This document shows, in pieces, positions 9,001-17,102 of a stretch of DNA of 64,000 bases; position 1 is the stretch's first letter; each line of letters starts with the position of its first letter. The stretch covers positions 889,060 through 953,059 of the forward strand of contig NZ_SSMC01000002.1 in NCBI RefSeq assembly GCF_004799345.1, given 5' to 3'. The notes under the pieces are model-generated. The model was not told where the DNA came from. It made no database searches and saw nothing but the letters and a program-made list of their open reading frames with translations. The DNA comes from Robertkochia marina (GTDB taxonomy: Bacteria > Bacteroidota > Bacteroidia > Flavobacteriales > Flavobacteriaceae). A program made the translations under genes and the position numbers.

Positions 9001-9124
9001 TGATCATAATAGACACTCCCGCAAGTGGAATACCTTCCTGGTCTGTAACAGTTCCTGTAACGGACTGCGCAATACCAAAGGCAAAGCACCACAACGACAG
9101 CATCGTTAGAAACAGTCTTTTCAT
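6005..9124 (-). CDS. SusC/RagA-family TonB-linked outer-membrane transporter
   Basis: A 1039-residue protein with a signal peptide (residues 1-20, ending FGIAQ) and a carboxypeptidase-regulatory-like beta-sandwich (about 21-100: VTGTVTDQEGIPLAGVSIMIKG). A TonB-box-like LDEVVVTALG lies near residues 97-106. The plug domain follows (VVSALQGKVAGA, IRGVNSL, PLFVVDGV) and then a 22-strand-type barrel ending in aromatic LKLSF. This is the active transporter partner of SusD. The length is normal for SusC. The gene is first in a two-gene operon and follows a 308-nt spacer with a possible promoter. Confidence 0.95.
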   Translation of the reverse strand: MKRLFLTMLSLWCFAFGIAQSVTGTVTDQEGIPLAGVSIMIKGTSSGTSSNFDGEFSINASANDVLVFTYVGMQTQEVAVNGRTTLNVAMQTDAQALDEVVVTALGIQRDKKALGYASQQLDAEQILNVPETNVVSALQGKVAGAVVTRGGGAPGQASRIVIRGVNSLDPNAENQPLFVVDGVQISNDTFTIGGGGFRGMSNRASDLNLTDVESVSVLKGGAATALYGVRAKNGAIIITTRSGKSGRTQFNLVATSGLDYVNKFPKVQQEYTQGFAGEYSDGFWPTWGPTIEEARAIDPEHPETIFNNFRNAYQTGYNTNLHFDASGGNEKAYFYASLGHFYQQGVVPFADFGRISAKINGKINVADNFQISASANYINSGGNRVDVDLFNTRLIYWAPAKDVNDYEFTEGPLAGTMKGYYNNFTSGNNPIYGAKTNKLEDDVNRIIGNMGFNWQPFNGMDVQYRFGIDYYNDNRVGTAPGPTGIEGELTFSNNGLGYVEENNINSMDLNSNLITTYQTDLSDSFGLTVRGGLDVFQESYKRVSTRGSELDVYDFFNLSNASIITASQAELNRRLIGLYGEVSLDYNDYLFLTITDRNDWTSTLPKENRSFNYYSVSGSAVFTEMFDAPEWMDFGKFRISYAERGQDPRPYETSNVYRPNAPGFPIGEVTGWQRNGLRADPNLQAEISKDFEIGTEFKFFDNRLGLDLAWYTTDAEQSLLSLPVPLSTGYSNYTTNVGTLRNRGIEMILNATPIQTQDFNWNFLVNFSTNNNEVIEIFNDADGIFLGSDFGYAGSSASQGIYVGQPVGAILGSSYARYYENPEDEDPLVLDADRPLLIGDDGFPIRNGDQKILGNATPDWMMNISNSISYKNFTLGFQFDIRQGFEKFNNLDNFMAAFGIADYTVNRNDVVVFEGVTADGQPNTQEVYLGQADTPEFEALNGGYYRANYRTVTENFVQDASWVRLQNLSLSYALPTSFVDRMGLTRASFTLSGTNLFLWTEYNGWDPESSINPGNANGFNGLAAHPGLKTYAATLKLSF

Positions 9125-9147
9125 ATGAATTGATTTAGTTTGTGGGA

Positions 9148-9179
9148 AAAAGATACGTATAATCTTACCAAAACAGCAA
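9148..9179 (-). promoter_or_regulatory. Possible promoter of the SusC/SusD operon
   Basis: On the minus strand a TTG (9177-9179) is followed after 21 nt by TATCTTTT (9148-9155), one mismatch from TAnnTTTG. It lies 24 nt upstream of the SusC start. The rest of the 9125-9432 gap holds short A/T-rich sequence, a CTGTTTCACAG-type hairpin and the response-regulator terminator. No gene is seen there. Confidence 0.35.
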
Positions 9180-9381
9180 AAAACTGCAAATTAATACGTT
9201 TAATCTTGCTAATAACTTGTATTACATTGCTGTTTCACAGCAGGTTAAGGTGTTGATAATTTCAAGAGATACATAGATATATTCTTACAACCGTGAGGAT
9301 CGTAAAGATTACGGTCGACCTCTGAACACAAGTAAAAGCTGTTAGGACTACAGGAAACCGCCGTAAAAAACGGCATAAAGC

Positions 9382-9407
9382 AAAAAATCCCGGCAAATGC
9401 CGGGATT
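9382..9407 (-). terminator. Terminator after the response-regulator gene
   Basis: AATCCCGGCA and TGCCGGGATT form a perfect 10-bp stem with an AA loop, followed on the minus strand by a U-rich run. It lies 26 nt beyond the regulator stop. A smaller GCCG/CGGC hairpin (about 9360-9374) follows. Confidence 0.88.
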
Positions 9408-9432
9408 CCTATAATGATAAAAACAGTAATTC

Positions 9433-10155
9433 TTAATCCTTGTTGTCAGCCTCTTTTTTAACCACCAACCGGAATCCTTCGCCATGGATATTCAGGATCT
9501 CAACAAGGTCATCCATTTTGAGATATTTACGAAGCTTAGCGATATAAACATCCATACTCCTAGAAGTGAAGTAGTTGTCATCTCTCCATATTTTGGTCAG
9601 GGCAAGCTCCCTTGGCATGAGGTCATTTTCGTGTAGTGCCAGTAAACGCAATAGTTCATTTTCTTTAGGAGACAATTTAATAGGGTCTTCTTCTTTATAC
9701 GTAAGGAAACGAAGCTTTGAATTCAGATGAAAATTACCGATCTGAAATTCAAATTGCTTACTGTCTGCCAACGACTCGGTGGATTTACGCTGCAGAATAG
9801 CCTTTATTTTAAAAAGCAGTACCTCAGAATCAAAAGGTTTGTTAAGATAATCATCGGCTCCTACCTTATACCCTTTCAAAACATCCTCCTTCATGGTCTT
9901 TGCTGTCAGAAAAATGATCGGAATGTTCTCATCTTTATCCCTGATCTCTTTAGCCAGGGTAAAGCCATCCTTATACGGCATCATGACATCGAGAATACAG
10001 AGATCGAAATTATCTTTGCGAAACTTCTCAAAGCCTTCCATTCCGTTTTTGGCGAGGGTGACATCAAAATCATTCATTGCCAGGTAATCTTTAAGAACCA
10101 CCCCAAAATTAGGGTCGTCTTCAACCAATAAGATCTTTTTATTTACTGTTTCCAT
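9433..10155 (-). CDS. OmpR-type response regulator
   Basis: A 240-residue regulator. The receiver domain (about 6-120) has acidic residues EDD at 12-14, the phospho-accepting Asp56 in LCILDVMMP, a conserved Thr in FLTAK and the Lys of NKPF. The C-terminal winged helix (about 135-230) is of the OmpR/PhoB class (LSPKENELLRLL, SRSMDVYIAKLRKYL). It resembles the Bacteroides RprY family, but that assignment is by resemblance only. Six nt separate it from the upstream kinase gene, its obvious partner. A GTTAAC-rich palindromic region before the kinase could be its autoregulatory site. Confidence 0.92.
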   Translation of the reverse strand: METVNKKILLVEDDPNFGVVLKDYLAMNDFDVTLAKNGMEGFEKFRKDNFDLCILDVMMPYKDGFTLAKEIRDKDENIPIIFLTAKTMKEDVLKGYKVGADDYLNKPFDSEVLLFKIKAILQRKSTESLADSKQFEFQIGNFHLNSKLRFLTYKEEDPIKLSPKENELLRLLALHENDLMPRELALTKIWRDDNYFTSRSMDVYIAKLRKYLKMDDLVEILNIHGEGFRLVVKKEADNKD

Positions 10156-10161
10156 ATACGT

Positions 10162-11730
10162 TTATATTAAAGGTAACTTTATAAAAAAGGTACTTCCTTT
10201 ATCTTTTTCACTTTCGGCATAAACTTCGCCCTGGTGGTCATCCACAATACTTTTTACATAGGCCAGACCCAGCCCGTGTCCTTTAATATTATGGATATTA
10301 CCGGTAGACTCCCGGTAGAATTTTTCAAAGATTCGTTTTAATACCGCCTTACTCATTCCTGCTCCCTTATCTGAGATACGCACTACGATGTTGTTTTTTA
10401 CATTTTCGGTGTGCACCTCGATCTCAGGACGCACAGGAGAGTATTTATTCGCATTATCGAGTACATTCACCAGAATATTGGTCAGGTGAAATTCATTACC
10501 GAGAATTTCTTTCCTGTCGGCATCGAGATTCAGTTTGATCTGCCCTCCCCTGTTCTCTACGATCAGTTCTACATGGGCCACTGCCTCTTCGATAAGGTCG
10601 TGAAGGTCTACTTTGTCCTTACTGATATCGAGCTGATTTTTTTCAAGCTTCGATATTCTCAGCACATTTTCAACCTGGGCGTGCATCCGTTTATTTTCAT
10701 CCCTGATCATTTGCAGGTACCTTTTCACCTTAGAAGGGTCATCCAGGGTTTTTGGGTTCTTAATTGCATCTAACGCCAGGTTAATGGTCGCAATAGGCGT
10801 TTTAAACTCATGCGTCATATTATTAATGAAATCCGTTTTTATCTCAGAGATCTGCTTTTGACGAATCAGTTGATACAGGGCACTGGAATAGGCCACTATG
10901 ATGATCAGGGTAAACACCACAGAAAGCATGGCCATACCCAGGATGGAAGATATCAGGAAGGTTTTCTTTTCAGGAAACCCGATGAGGAGGTTGTAATCAC
11001 TTGCTCCTTCACTATCTCTAAAGACCGGAGTCTTGTAGGAAGAGCTTCTTAATCCTTTGAACCCATCTGTTTTAACCCGTGTAGGCAGGCCGCGGCTATA
11101 GATACCAAACTCATAATCGAGATCGATACCGTGGTTGCGCATTTCCTGCTGTAATAACAGGTCTATATCTTTTACTTTTACCCTGGAATGAATAGGAAGC
11201 CTTTTACCACGCTCCCTGAAAATATCTTCCATGGCTATTCGCTCGATACGAGGTAGGTTGCCTATTTTTTCTATATACTCCATAGGGCTCAACACCTTGC
11301 CATCAATGCCCATTTCTTCCCGAACCACTTCTGCAGTTCTCCTGGATGTGAAATTTCTAACGGTCAGCGAATCATTGCTGTTTTCAATGAACGAAGGCGG
11401 AATCTGGTAATCTTCTTCCAGAATTCCATGCCTGTATATAAAGGTTTCATTATTACGATCATCCGGAATGATCACCATGAACTCTTTAAAATTACTTACC
11501 TGAGACAGGTCGAGGCTGTCATATAATCTGAGGTAGTATCCATAAGTCTCCCGGAATTCCTTTTCTTCTATCTTGGTGGAGACCTCCTGGAGCACCTGTG
11601 AGATCGTATTCGAAAATTGTTCCTCCTTATCTTCTACCGCCATCTTGATCCAGTACCCTTGTACGAAGATTATACCGATCAAAGACAGGCTCATCAGGAC
11701 CACCAGAAGGACAAATAAGCGTCTACTCAT
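10162..11730 (-). CDS. Sensor histidine kinase (RprX-like)
   Basis: A 522-residue inner-membrane kinase with transmembrane segments at about 5-27 and 257-281 enclosing a periplasmic sensor domain of about 225 residues with no recognised fold. The HisKA domain has the phospho-acceptor His307 in NNMTHEFKTPIA. The ATPase domain has an N box (NVLDNANKYS, about 422-431), a G1 box DKGAGMS (454-460) and a G2 box GHGLGLAYV (484-492). There is no HAMP domain of normal length. It is co-transcribed with the OmpR-type regulator. A TAATTTTG promoter box ends only 5 nt before the ATG, so the mRNA may be leaderless. Confidence 0.92.
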   Translation of the reverse strand: MSRRLFVLLVVLMSLSLIGIIFVQGYWIKMAVEDKEEQFSNTISQVLQEVSTKIEEKEFRETYGYYLRLYDSLDLSQVSNFKEFMVIIPDDRNNETFIYRHGILEEDYQIPPSFIENSNDSLTVRNFTSRRTAEVVREEMGIDGKVLSPMEYIEKIGNLPRIERIAMEDIFRERGKRLPIHSRVKVKDIDLLLQQEMRNHGIDLDYEFGIYSRGLPTRVKTDGFKGLRSSSYKTPVFRDSEGASDYNLLIGFPEKKTFLISSILGMAMLSVVFTLIIIVAYSSALYQLIRQKQISEIKTDFINNMTHEFKTPIATINLALDAIKNPKTLDDPSKVKRYLQMIRDENKRMHAQVENVLRISKLEKNQLDISKDKVDLHDLIEEAVAHVELIVENRGGQIKLNLDADRKEILGNEFHLTNILVNVLDNANKYSPVRPEIEVHTENVKNNIVVRISDKGAGMSKAVLKRIFEKFYRESTGNIHNIKGHGLGLAYVKSIVDDHQGEVYAESEKDKGSTFFIKLPLI

Positions 11731-11735
11731 TGCAT

Positions 11736-11743
11736 CAAAATTA
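11736..11743 (-). promoter_or_regulatory. -7 promoter box of the two-component operon
   Basis: On the minus strand TAATTTTG matches TAnnTTTG exactly. Only ATGCA separates it from the kinase ATG at 11730, so transcription would begin at or within a few bases of the start codon. No clear TTG -33 element is present. Confidence 0.5.
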
Positions 11744-11762
11744 AGTGTTTGGAATCACCCTT

Positions 11763-11799
11763 GTTAACGTTTTAACCTAAGGTTAACAAAAATGTTAAA
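11763..11799. promoter_or_regulatory. GTTAAC-rich palindrome, possible operator
   Basis: TTAACCT-A-AGGTTAA at 11772-11786 is a perfect 7+7 palindrome. It is flanked by GTTAAC at 11763-11768 and 11782-11787 and GTTAAA at 11794-11799. It sits 20-55 nt upstream of the TAATTTTG box, where a response regulator could bind. No other nearby gene uses this spacer as a promoter. Confidence 0.4.
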
Positions 11800-11813
11800 A
11801 TTTTTGAGGTTTT

Positions 11814-12392
11814 TCAATTTTTAACATAAAGTTGGTGGATTTTTTCCACTATTCTCAATGTTTCATCCAAATCAATGTTTTCTACCACGATATCAGCCAG
11901 AGGAATTTTCTTCTCTTCCGGCCATTGATTGTCCATTCTTTGTAGTACTTCTTCCCGTTTTACACGGTCTCTTTGCACTACTCTTGATATTCGCATTTCT
12001 TTAGGGGCTGTTACCATGATCACGGCATCACAATTCTTGTGTCCGCCATGCTCAAAAAGAATAGCGGCTTCGTAGATCACGTAAGGAGCATGCTTTCGGG
12101 AAAGCCATTCTTTAAACCTGGCCGCTACAGCCGGATGAATAACGGCGTTCAGCTGCCTGAGTTTCTCAGGGTCGCTGAACACTACAGAAGCTATATAGGG
12201 TCGGTTTGGCTTTCCGTCTTCATAGGCTGAGGGGCCAAACAGATCTTTTACCGCTTTGATCACTGCCTCATCTTCCTCCAGGAGTTTTCTGCCTTCCAGA
12301 TCGGCTATAAAAACAGGCACGCCAAGATCTGCAAACATCTTAGCCACTGTTGACTTTCCACTACCTATACCCCCTGTAAGACCTATGATCAT
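11814..12392 (-). CDS. coaE: Dephospho-CoA kinase
   Basis: A 192-residue P-loop kinase for the last step of coenzyme A synthesis (dephospho-CoA + ATP). The N-terminus MIIGLTGGIGSGKST carries the Walker A motif at residues 7-15. Other CoaE features are the FADLGVPVFIADLEGR region (25-40), RPYIASVVF, HPAV, YEAAILFE (about 113-120) and RVVQRDRVKREEVLQRM. The length is typical. Its start overlaps the end of the YbbR gene by 4 nt, so coupling is likely. Confidence 0.95.
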   Translation of the reverse strand: MIIGLTGGIGSGKSTVAKMFADLGVPVFIADLEGRKLLEEDEAVIKAVKDLFGPSAYEDGKPNRPYIASVVFSDPEKLRQLNAVIHPAVAARFKEWLSRKHAPYVIYEAAILFEHGGHKNCDAVIMVTAPKEMRISRVVQRDRVKREEVLQRMDNQWPEEKKIPLADIVVENIDLDETLRIVEKIHQLYVKN

Positions 12393-13339
12393 GATCGCTT
12401 TAATAAATATTCAACTTTGGTATCGAGCAAGGTCACCGATTTTACAAACGATGGTTTTTCTTCTACCCTGGGCAGCAAAAAGGCAGGGTTTTTCGAAATT
12501 TCATTATAGTCGCAACTAATCCTGAATCCTGAAGGAACCACCCGCTTCAAATCATCAATATCAGCCTTACACAATATTCTTATGTTTGCCGGAAAGGTTT
12601 TTACCGACACCCCCTCGGGTACATTTTCAACCACCAGGGGCACTTCAAGGATCTTCTCTGAATATCGGGCTACCTTGCCGGAGATCACCACCGACTCCCG
12701 GCTCAGTTGCAATCCGTTTAACGAATCCGGTATCACAACCTGTACCTCTTTCTCAAAATCATCTTTAAGATTTCTAAGCACAAGGGAAGCTGTGGTAAGA
12801 CTGTCAATTTTTCGAACAAGGTCTTCGGGGCCTCTTACTTCAATACTATCAGGTATAATCTTCAAAGGTTCACTAAACTCATGATCTTCCTGGAACCCTA
12901 TGGTTAGATTCGGACTTACCTTGATCTTTCTAAAAGTATTCTCTCCCAGGGTAAGCCACAAAGTATCTTTAAATACCCTGCGCACTTCAAGGCCTTCCAT
13001 CTGATCTTTCATACTATTTTCCATCTCTGCCCTGGTAATAAAAAAACGCTGACTTCCTTCGTTAAAAGAAGCTACATCCAATGACAATGACTCCCTGAAT
13101 ATTTTATAATTGAGCAACCGATACCCGCTGGCATACACACTGGCGTCCAGATAGGAATCAGGGTCTCCAAGCAACAGCTTTTCTTCCGGTACATTCTCAT
13201 AGGCCAGCTGCATTCTGATATCAGACACGTAGCTGCCGGAAAGGGTGATCATTAGCCAGATAATAAATGAGACCAACAAAAATCCCAGAAAGGCCAAGGC
13301 CTTAGGTTTAATGAATCGCTTTTTTATGTTTTGCACCAT
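12389..13339 (-). CDS. YbbR-like domain protein
   Basis: A 316-residue protein with one N-terminal transmembrane helix (about 13-33) and an exported beta-rich body. Repeats of the YbbR type are visible: VRGPEDLVRKIDSLTTASL near 170-190 and LEVPLVVENVPEGVSVKTFPANIRI further on. In firmicutes the YbbR protein CdaR modulates a diadenylate cyclase; that partner is not encoded here, so the role is unknown. It sits between coaE (4-nt overlap) and the glycosyltransferase (7 nt). Confidence 0.8.
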   Translation of the reverse strand: MVQNIKKRFIKPKALAFLGFLLVSFIIWLMITLSGSYVSDIRMQLAYENVPEEKLLLGDPDSYLDASVYASGYRLLNYKIFRESLSLDVASFNEGSQRFFITRAEMENSMKDQMEGLEVRRVFKDTLWLTLGENTFRKIKVSPNLTIGFQEDHEFSEPLKIIPDSIEVRGPEDLVRKIDSLTTASLVLRNLKDDFEKEVQVVIPDSLNGLQLSRESVVISGKVARYSEKILEVPLVVENVPEGVSVKTFPANIRILCKADIDDLKRVVPSGFRISCDYNEISKNPAFLLPRVEEKPSFVKSVTLLDTKVEYLLKRS

Positions 13340-13346
13340 ATTCTGT

Positions 13347-14348
13347 TTAATTAAAGAATAAGCCCGGGAAGGTCTTTTCCGGATCCTTTCGCATTAAATT
13401 AATTAAAAAATGAGAGTAGGCAAAAGCGAGTCCATATCCTGTAAACTGCAGCGACACTGCAATAACGCTCATAAAGCCTACACGCAGTGATCTTTCAGCC
13501 AATGATGCTCCCAGAAACACCAGAACAAAATACACAGCGTACCCATAAAGCCAATAGGGCCAGCCCCATAAAGCCAGGAGTACAGCCATCAACAAACCTG
13601 CTATAAAAAAGGTAGGGAACCAGTAGGTGATCTTTTTGGTATGGGGGTGCCAGGAATTAAGTATCGGGCGTGTTTTTCCAAACTTTTTCACCTGATTGTA
13701 GAAACTCTTCCAGGAGATCCTTCTTTTATGATATACATAGGCCCCTGAGATTAACCGGGTAGTAAACCCGGCCTTCCAGATCCGGATGGTAAGATCAGGA
13801 TCTTCTCCCGGATGTATGATACCGAAGCCCCCGGTAGCCTCAAAGGCTTTTTTAGAGATGCCCATATTAAAACTACGGGGTTGAAACTTATCCACCGCTT
13901 TTTTACCGCCCCGAATACCTCCTGTTGTCAAAAAAGAGGTCATGGTAAAGTTAATTGCTTTTTGAAGGTCAGTGAACGAAGGGTGTGCTGCATCCGGACC
14001 CCCAAAGCAATCGGTATATTCCCCTTGAAGTTCCCGATGAACGGTCTCCATGTAGGAAGCCGGAAGTAAACAATCGGAGTCAAGGATAATGAAATAATTA
14101 CCCCCGGCTCTTTTCATTCCATAATTTCTGGAATCACCGGGTCCGGTGTTTGGTTTTTTATAATAGGAAATATTAAGAAGGTCAGAGAAACCTGTTATGA
14201 CGGCCTCCGAATCAAGGGTTGAACCGTCTTCTACGATCACCACTTCAAATGGGATCTCACCTTCAAGGGCGGTCATGCTTTCCAGCAGCTCTTTTATTTC
14301 CTGTGGCCGGTTATACACAGGAACGACAAACGAATAAGACAGATCCAT
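13347..14348 (-). CDS. Family 2 glycosyltransferase with membrane anchor
   Basis: A 333-residue GT-A-fold enzyme. The nucleotide-sugar binding start is SFVVPVYNRPQEIKELL (6-22). The metal-binding DxD is DSD in FIILDSDCLLP (about 92-94), and a GED motif lies near residue 180 (IHPGEDPDLTIRIW). Two or three hydrophobic segments at about 243-310 anchor it in the inner membrane. Family members transfer sugars to lipids or polysaccharides. The substrate cannot be read from sequence, and no polysaccharide cluster surrounds it. Confidence 0.85.
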   Translation of the reverse strand: MDLSYSFVVPVYNRPQEIKELLESMTALEGEIPFEVVIVEDGSTLDSEAVITGFSDLLNISYYKKPNTGPGDSRNYGMKRAGGNYFIILDSDCLLPASYMETVHRELQGEYTDCFGGPDAAHPSFTDLQKAINFTMTSFLTTGGIRGGKKAVDKFQPRSFNMGISKKAFEATGGFGIIHPGEDPDLTIRIWKAGFTTRLISGAYVYHKRRISWKSFYNQVKKFGKTRPILNSWHPHTKKITYWFPTFFIAGLLMAVLLALWGWPYWLYGYAVYFVLVFLGASLAERSLRVGFMSVIAVSLQFTGYGLAFAYSHFLINLMRKDPEKTFPGLFFN

Positions 14349-14414
14349 AGTCTCAGAAAGATCGAAAGGTTATTTTCTTTTAACAGCGTTCTGTAAAAGT
14401 AGCTATTATCCCAT

Positions 14415-14441
14415 AAAAAAAGCCACCTGTATCCAGGTGGC
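14415..14441 (-). terminator. Terminator after fabI
   Basis: GCCACCTG/CAGGTGGC (8 bp, loop TATC) is followed on the minus strand by a run of seven U. It lies 22 nt past the fabI stop. Confidence 0.87.
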
Positions 14442-14462
14442 CTTATATAATGAGTTATTCTT

Positions 14463-15275
14463 TTATTGAATGAACTTATCCATCACCTCATTACTTACTC
14501 CGGTGTTTGAGAAACCTCCGTCGTGGAAAAGGTTTTGCATGGTTACCTTTTTAGTAAGGTCAGAGAATAAACTCACCGTATAATCGGCACAGTCATCGGC
14601 GGTAGCATTACCCAGGGGCGACATTTGCTCTGCATAGGCAATAAATCCGTCAAATCCTTTAACACCCTGGCCTGCAGTAGTTGGGGTGGGCGACTGTGAA
14701 ATGGTATTTACTCTTACTTTTTTATCCTTACCGAAGAAATATCCAAAACTTCTCGCGATAGATTCCAAATAGGCTTTATTATCGGCCATATCATTGTAGT
14801 CAGGAAACGTACGCTGAGCCGCCATATAAGTCAGGGCTACGATACTCCCCCATTCATTCATGGCATCTTTTTGATACAATGTCTGGCAAACTTTGTGAAA
14901 AGAAAGCGCCGAAACATCCCAACCTTTTTCAGTAAATCCATAATTCTGATCCGTATAGGCACGACCTTTTCGAACGTTTACAGACATTCCGATAGAATGC
15001 AGAACAAAATCGATCTTACCGCCAAGGATCTCCATAGACTTCTCTACAAGGTTTTCAAGGTCTTCCATATTGGTTGCATCAGCAGGAATGATCTCTGAAC
15101 CGGTTTGTTCAGCCAGGCTCTTGATCTGTCCCATTCTCATAGCGATAGGTGCATTGGTAAGCACGAACTCTGCCCCTTCTTCATGTGCTCTAACAGCGGT
15201 TTTCCAGGCAATCGAATTTTCATCAAGAGCACCAAAGATGATCCCTTTCTTTCCTTTTAATAAGTTGTATGACAT
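14463..15275 (-). CDS. fabI: Enoyl-ACP reductase (NADH), FabI type
   Basis: A 270-residue SDR-fold enzyme that reduces trans-2-enoyl-ACP in the last step of each fatty-acid elongation cycle. FabI hallmarks are the N-terminal LKGKKGIIFGALDENSIAW cofactor motif, SIGMS near 94-98, and the catalytic Tyr150/Tyr160/Lys167 arrangement in LTYMAAQRTFPDYNDMADNK. SQSPTPTTAGQGV follows in the substrate-loop region. The length matches the family. It is flanked by recN upstream (108 nt) and a terminator downstream. Confidence 0.96.
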   Translation of the reverse strand: MSYNLLKGKKGIIFGALDENSIAWKTAVRAHEEGAEFVLTNAPIAMRMGQIKSLAEQTGSEIIPADATNMEDLENLVEKSMEILGGKIDFVLHSIGMSVNVRKGRAYTDQNYGFTEKGWDVSALSFHKVCQTLYQKDAMNEWGSIVALTYMAAQRTFPDYNDMADNKAYLESIARSFGYFFGKDKKVRVNTISQSPTPTTAGQGVKGFDGFIAYAEQMSPLGNATADDCADYTVSLFSDLTKKVTMQNLFHDGGFSNTGVSNEVMDKFIQ

Positions 15276-15383
15276 TTGCTTTTAAAATTTAATTATCAGT
15301 TGAGTATTGCGGCTCAAAAATATTGAAATTATTCTGAAAACATTGCGGTATTCTTAAAATGCAGGCCCGGCAAGGCTATTTTT

Positions 15384-17045
15384 TCATTTATGAGCCGTAA
15401 GTAACTCCCTTGCATGAGCCAGGGCAGAATCAGTAAGTTGCTTCCCGCCCAGCATCTCTGCCAGCTCGTTTATTCGTTCTGTATCTTCAAGAACCCTGAT
15501 ATCAGAATAGGTCTTGCCGTCTTTTTCGGTTTTATATACCTTGTATTGCCGGTTGCCTTTGGCAGCCACCTGGGGTAAATGCGTAATGGTAAACACCTGC
15601 ATGCCCTGGCTCATTTGCTGCATGATCGCTGCCATCTTATTAGACACCTCACCTGAGACCCCTGTATCGATCTCATCAAACATGATGGTAGGCAGGGCCA
15701 TATACTGGGCCAGCATGGCTTTTATAACCAGCATGATTCGCGACAATTCTCCTCCTGAAGCCACTTTTCGAAGTTCATTAAAGCTTCCTCCTGTATTGGC
15801 AGAGAACAAAAACAGTAAGTCATCCTTCCCGTTCACTCCGAATTCACCGGTGGGGGTAAGCTCTATGCTGAAACGGGCATTAGGCATACCAAGGGGAGCC
15901 AACGCTTTTTCCAGATCTTCCTTCAATTGAGGGATCACCTTTAACCGATTTGCCCTGATTCGATCGGCGAGTTCATTTAAAGCCCCGGTCTTCTCCCTGA
16001 TCAATTCCTCCTGTTCCGAAATGCGCTCATCAATACCTTCTGCAGAGATCACCTTGTTCTCAAGCTCTTCCTGAATGCTCAACAGCTCTTCTATTTCCAT
16101 TACCCCATGCTTTTTTTGAAGGGCATAGATCTGCTGGAGCTTTGTATTGGTTTCTTCCAGTTGAGCAGGGTCTGCTTCTATATCAGCTTCCAGGTCTCTT
16201 AATTCATTACCGGCGTCGTCCAGTTCGATAAAAACAGATTCTATTCTTTTAGCCAACTCCTGATATACTTCCCCAAAACCGGAGAGCTTTTTCAGGGTGT
16301 TCTTAAGATCGGTCACCAGGGTGTTCACCCCCATTTGCTCATCTTCCAGGATCTGGAGTCCGTACCCCAATTGCTCCTTGATCAACTCCACATTGTTAAG
16401 CTTTTCGTAGGTTTCTTCAAGCTCTTCAAGCATTCCGGGCTGCAGCCTTGCTTCCTGCAATTCTTTCAGCAGAAATTGGTTGTAATCATATTCTTTTACC
16501 GCTTCCTGCTTATGTGAGACCATCTCTCTGAGATCTTTCTCCAGGCGCCTCAGTTCCTTGAGTTCCTTCCCATAGGTTGCCAACGAGGAAACGTTCTGAG
16601 CTACGGCATCAATAAACCTGAATTGAAAATCATTCTCTGTAAGCTTCAGGGTTTGATGCTGTGAATGAATATCTACCAGTTGCTCTCCAAGGGCCGATAA
16701 CACCCCTAAAGTAACAGGGGTATCATTAATGAAGGCTCTGGACTTCCCGCTGGGAAGTATTTCTCGGCGAATAATGGTTTGATCTTCATAGTCCAGGTCT
16801 TCGGCCTCGAAAAACGACTGAAGCCCATAGCGTTTAATATTAAACACTGCTTCAAGCACACATTTTTCTGAAGGGTCCCGTAAACTGTTCAGATCGGCTC
16901 TTTTTCCGAGTATCAGAGAGAGCCCGCCCAGAAGGATGGATTTCCCGGCTCCGGTTTCTCCGGTAATAGTGGTAAACCCCTGATCAAATTGCACTTGCAT
17001 TTGGTCGATCAGGGCGTAATTCTTGATGTTGAGAGATGCTAACAA
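15384..17045 (-). CDS. recN: DNA repair ATPase RecN
   Basis: An SMC-like ATPase for double-strand-break repair. It has Walker A GETGAGKS near residue 30, a long coiled-coil middle (about 150-370), and a C-terminal ABC signature with Walker B (ASGGELSRIMLVIKAML, PTIMFDEIDTGVSG). No ATG precedes the conserved SLNIKNYALI start. Two TTG codons are possible, at 17066 and 17045. The upstream one overlaps a TATATTTG promoter box (17064-17071), so I place the start at 17045 (553 residues, LLASLNIKNY). The length fits the family. Confidence 0.93.
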   Translation of the reverse strand: MLASLNIKNYALIDQMQVQFDQGFTTITGETGAGKSILLGGLSLILGKRADLNSLRDPSEKCVLEAVFNIKRYGLQSFFEAEDLDYEDQTIIRREILPSGKSRAFINDTPVTLGVLSALGEQLVDIHSQHQTLKLTENDFQFRFIDAVAQNVSSLATYGKELKELRRLEKDLREMVSHKQEAVKEYDYNQFLLKELQEARLQPGMLEELEETYEKLNNVELIKEQLGYGLQILEDEQMGVNTLVTDLKNTLKKLSGFGEVYQELAKRIESVFIELDDAGNELRDLEADIEADPAQLEETNTKLQQIYALQKKHGVMEIEELLSIQEELENKVISAEGIDERISEQEELIREKTGALNELADRIRANRLKVIPQLKEDLEKALAPLGMPNARFSIELTPTGEFGVNGKDDLLFLFSANTGGSFNELRKVASGGELSRIMLVIKAMLAQYMALPTIMFDEIDTGVSGEVSNKMAAIMQQMSQGMQVFTITHLPQVAAKGNRQYKVYKTEKDGKTYSDIRVLEDTERINELAEMLGGKQLTDSALAHARELLTAHK

Positions 17046-17063
17046 CGTTTGAGGTTTTAACCC

Positions 17064-17071
17064 CAAATATA
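17064..17071 (-). promoter_or_regulatory. -7 promoter box upstream of recN
   Basis: TATATTTG on the minus strand matches TAnnTTTG and lies 18 nt before the chosen TTG start at 17045. No convincing -33 TTG is visible at the right spacing. Confidence 0.5.
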
Positions 17072-17102
17072 AAGGTATTTTACTGCTTAAAAAACGGGGT
17101 GT

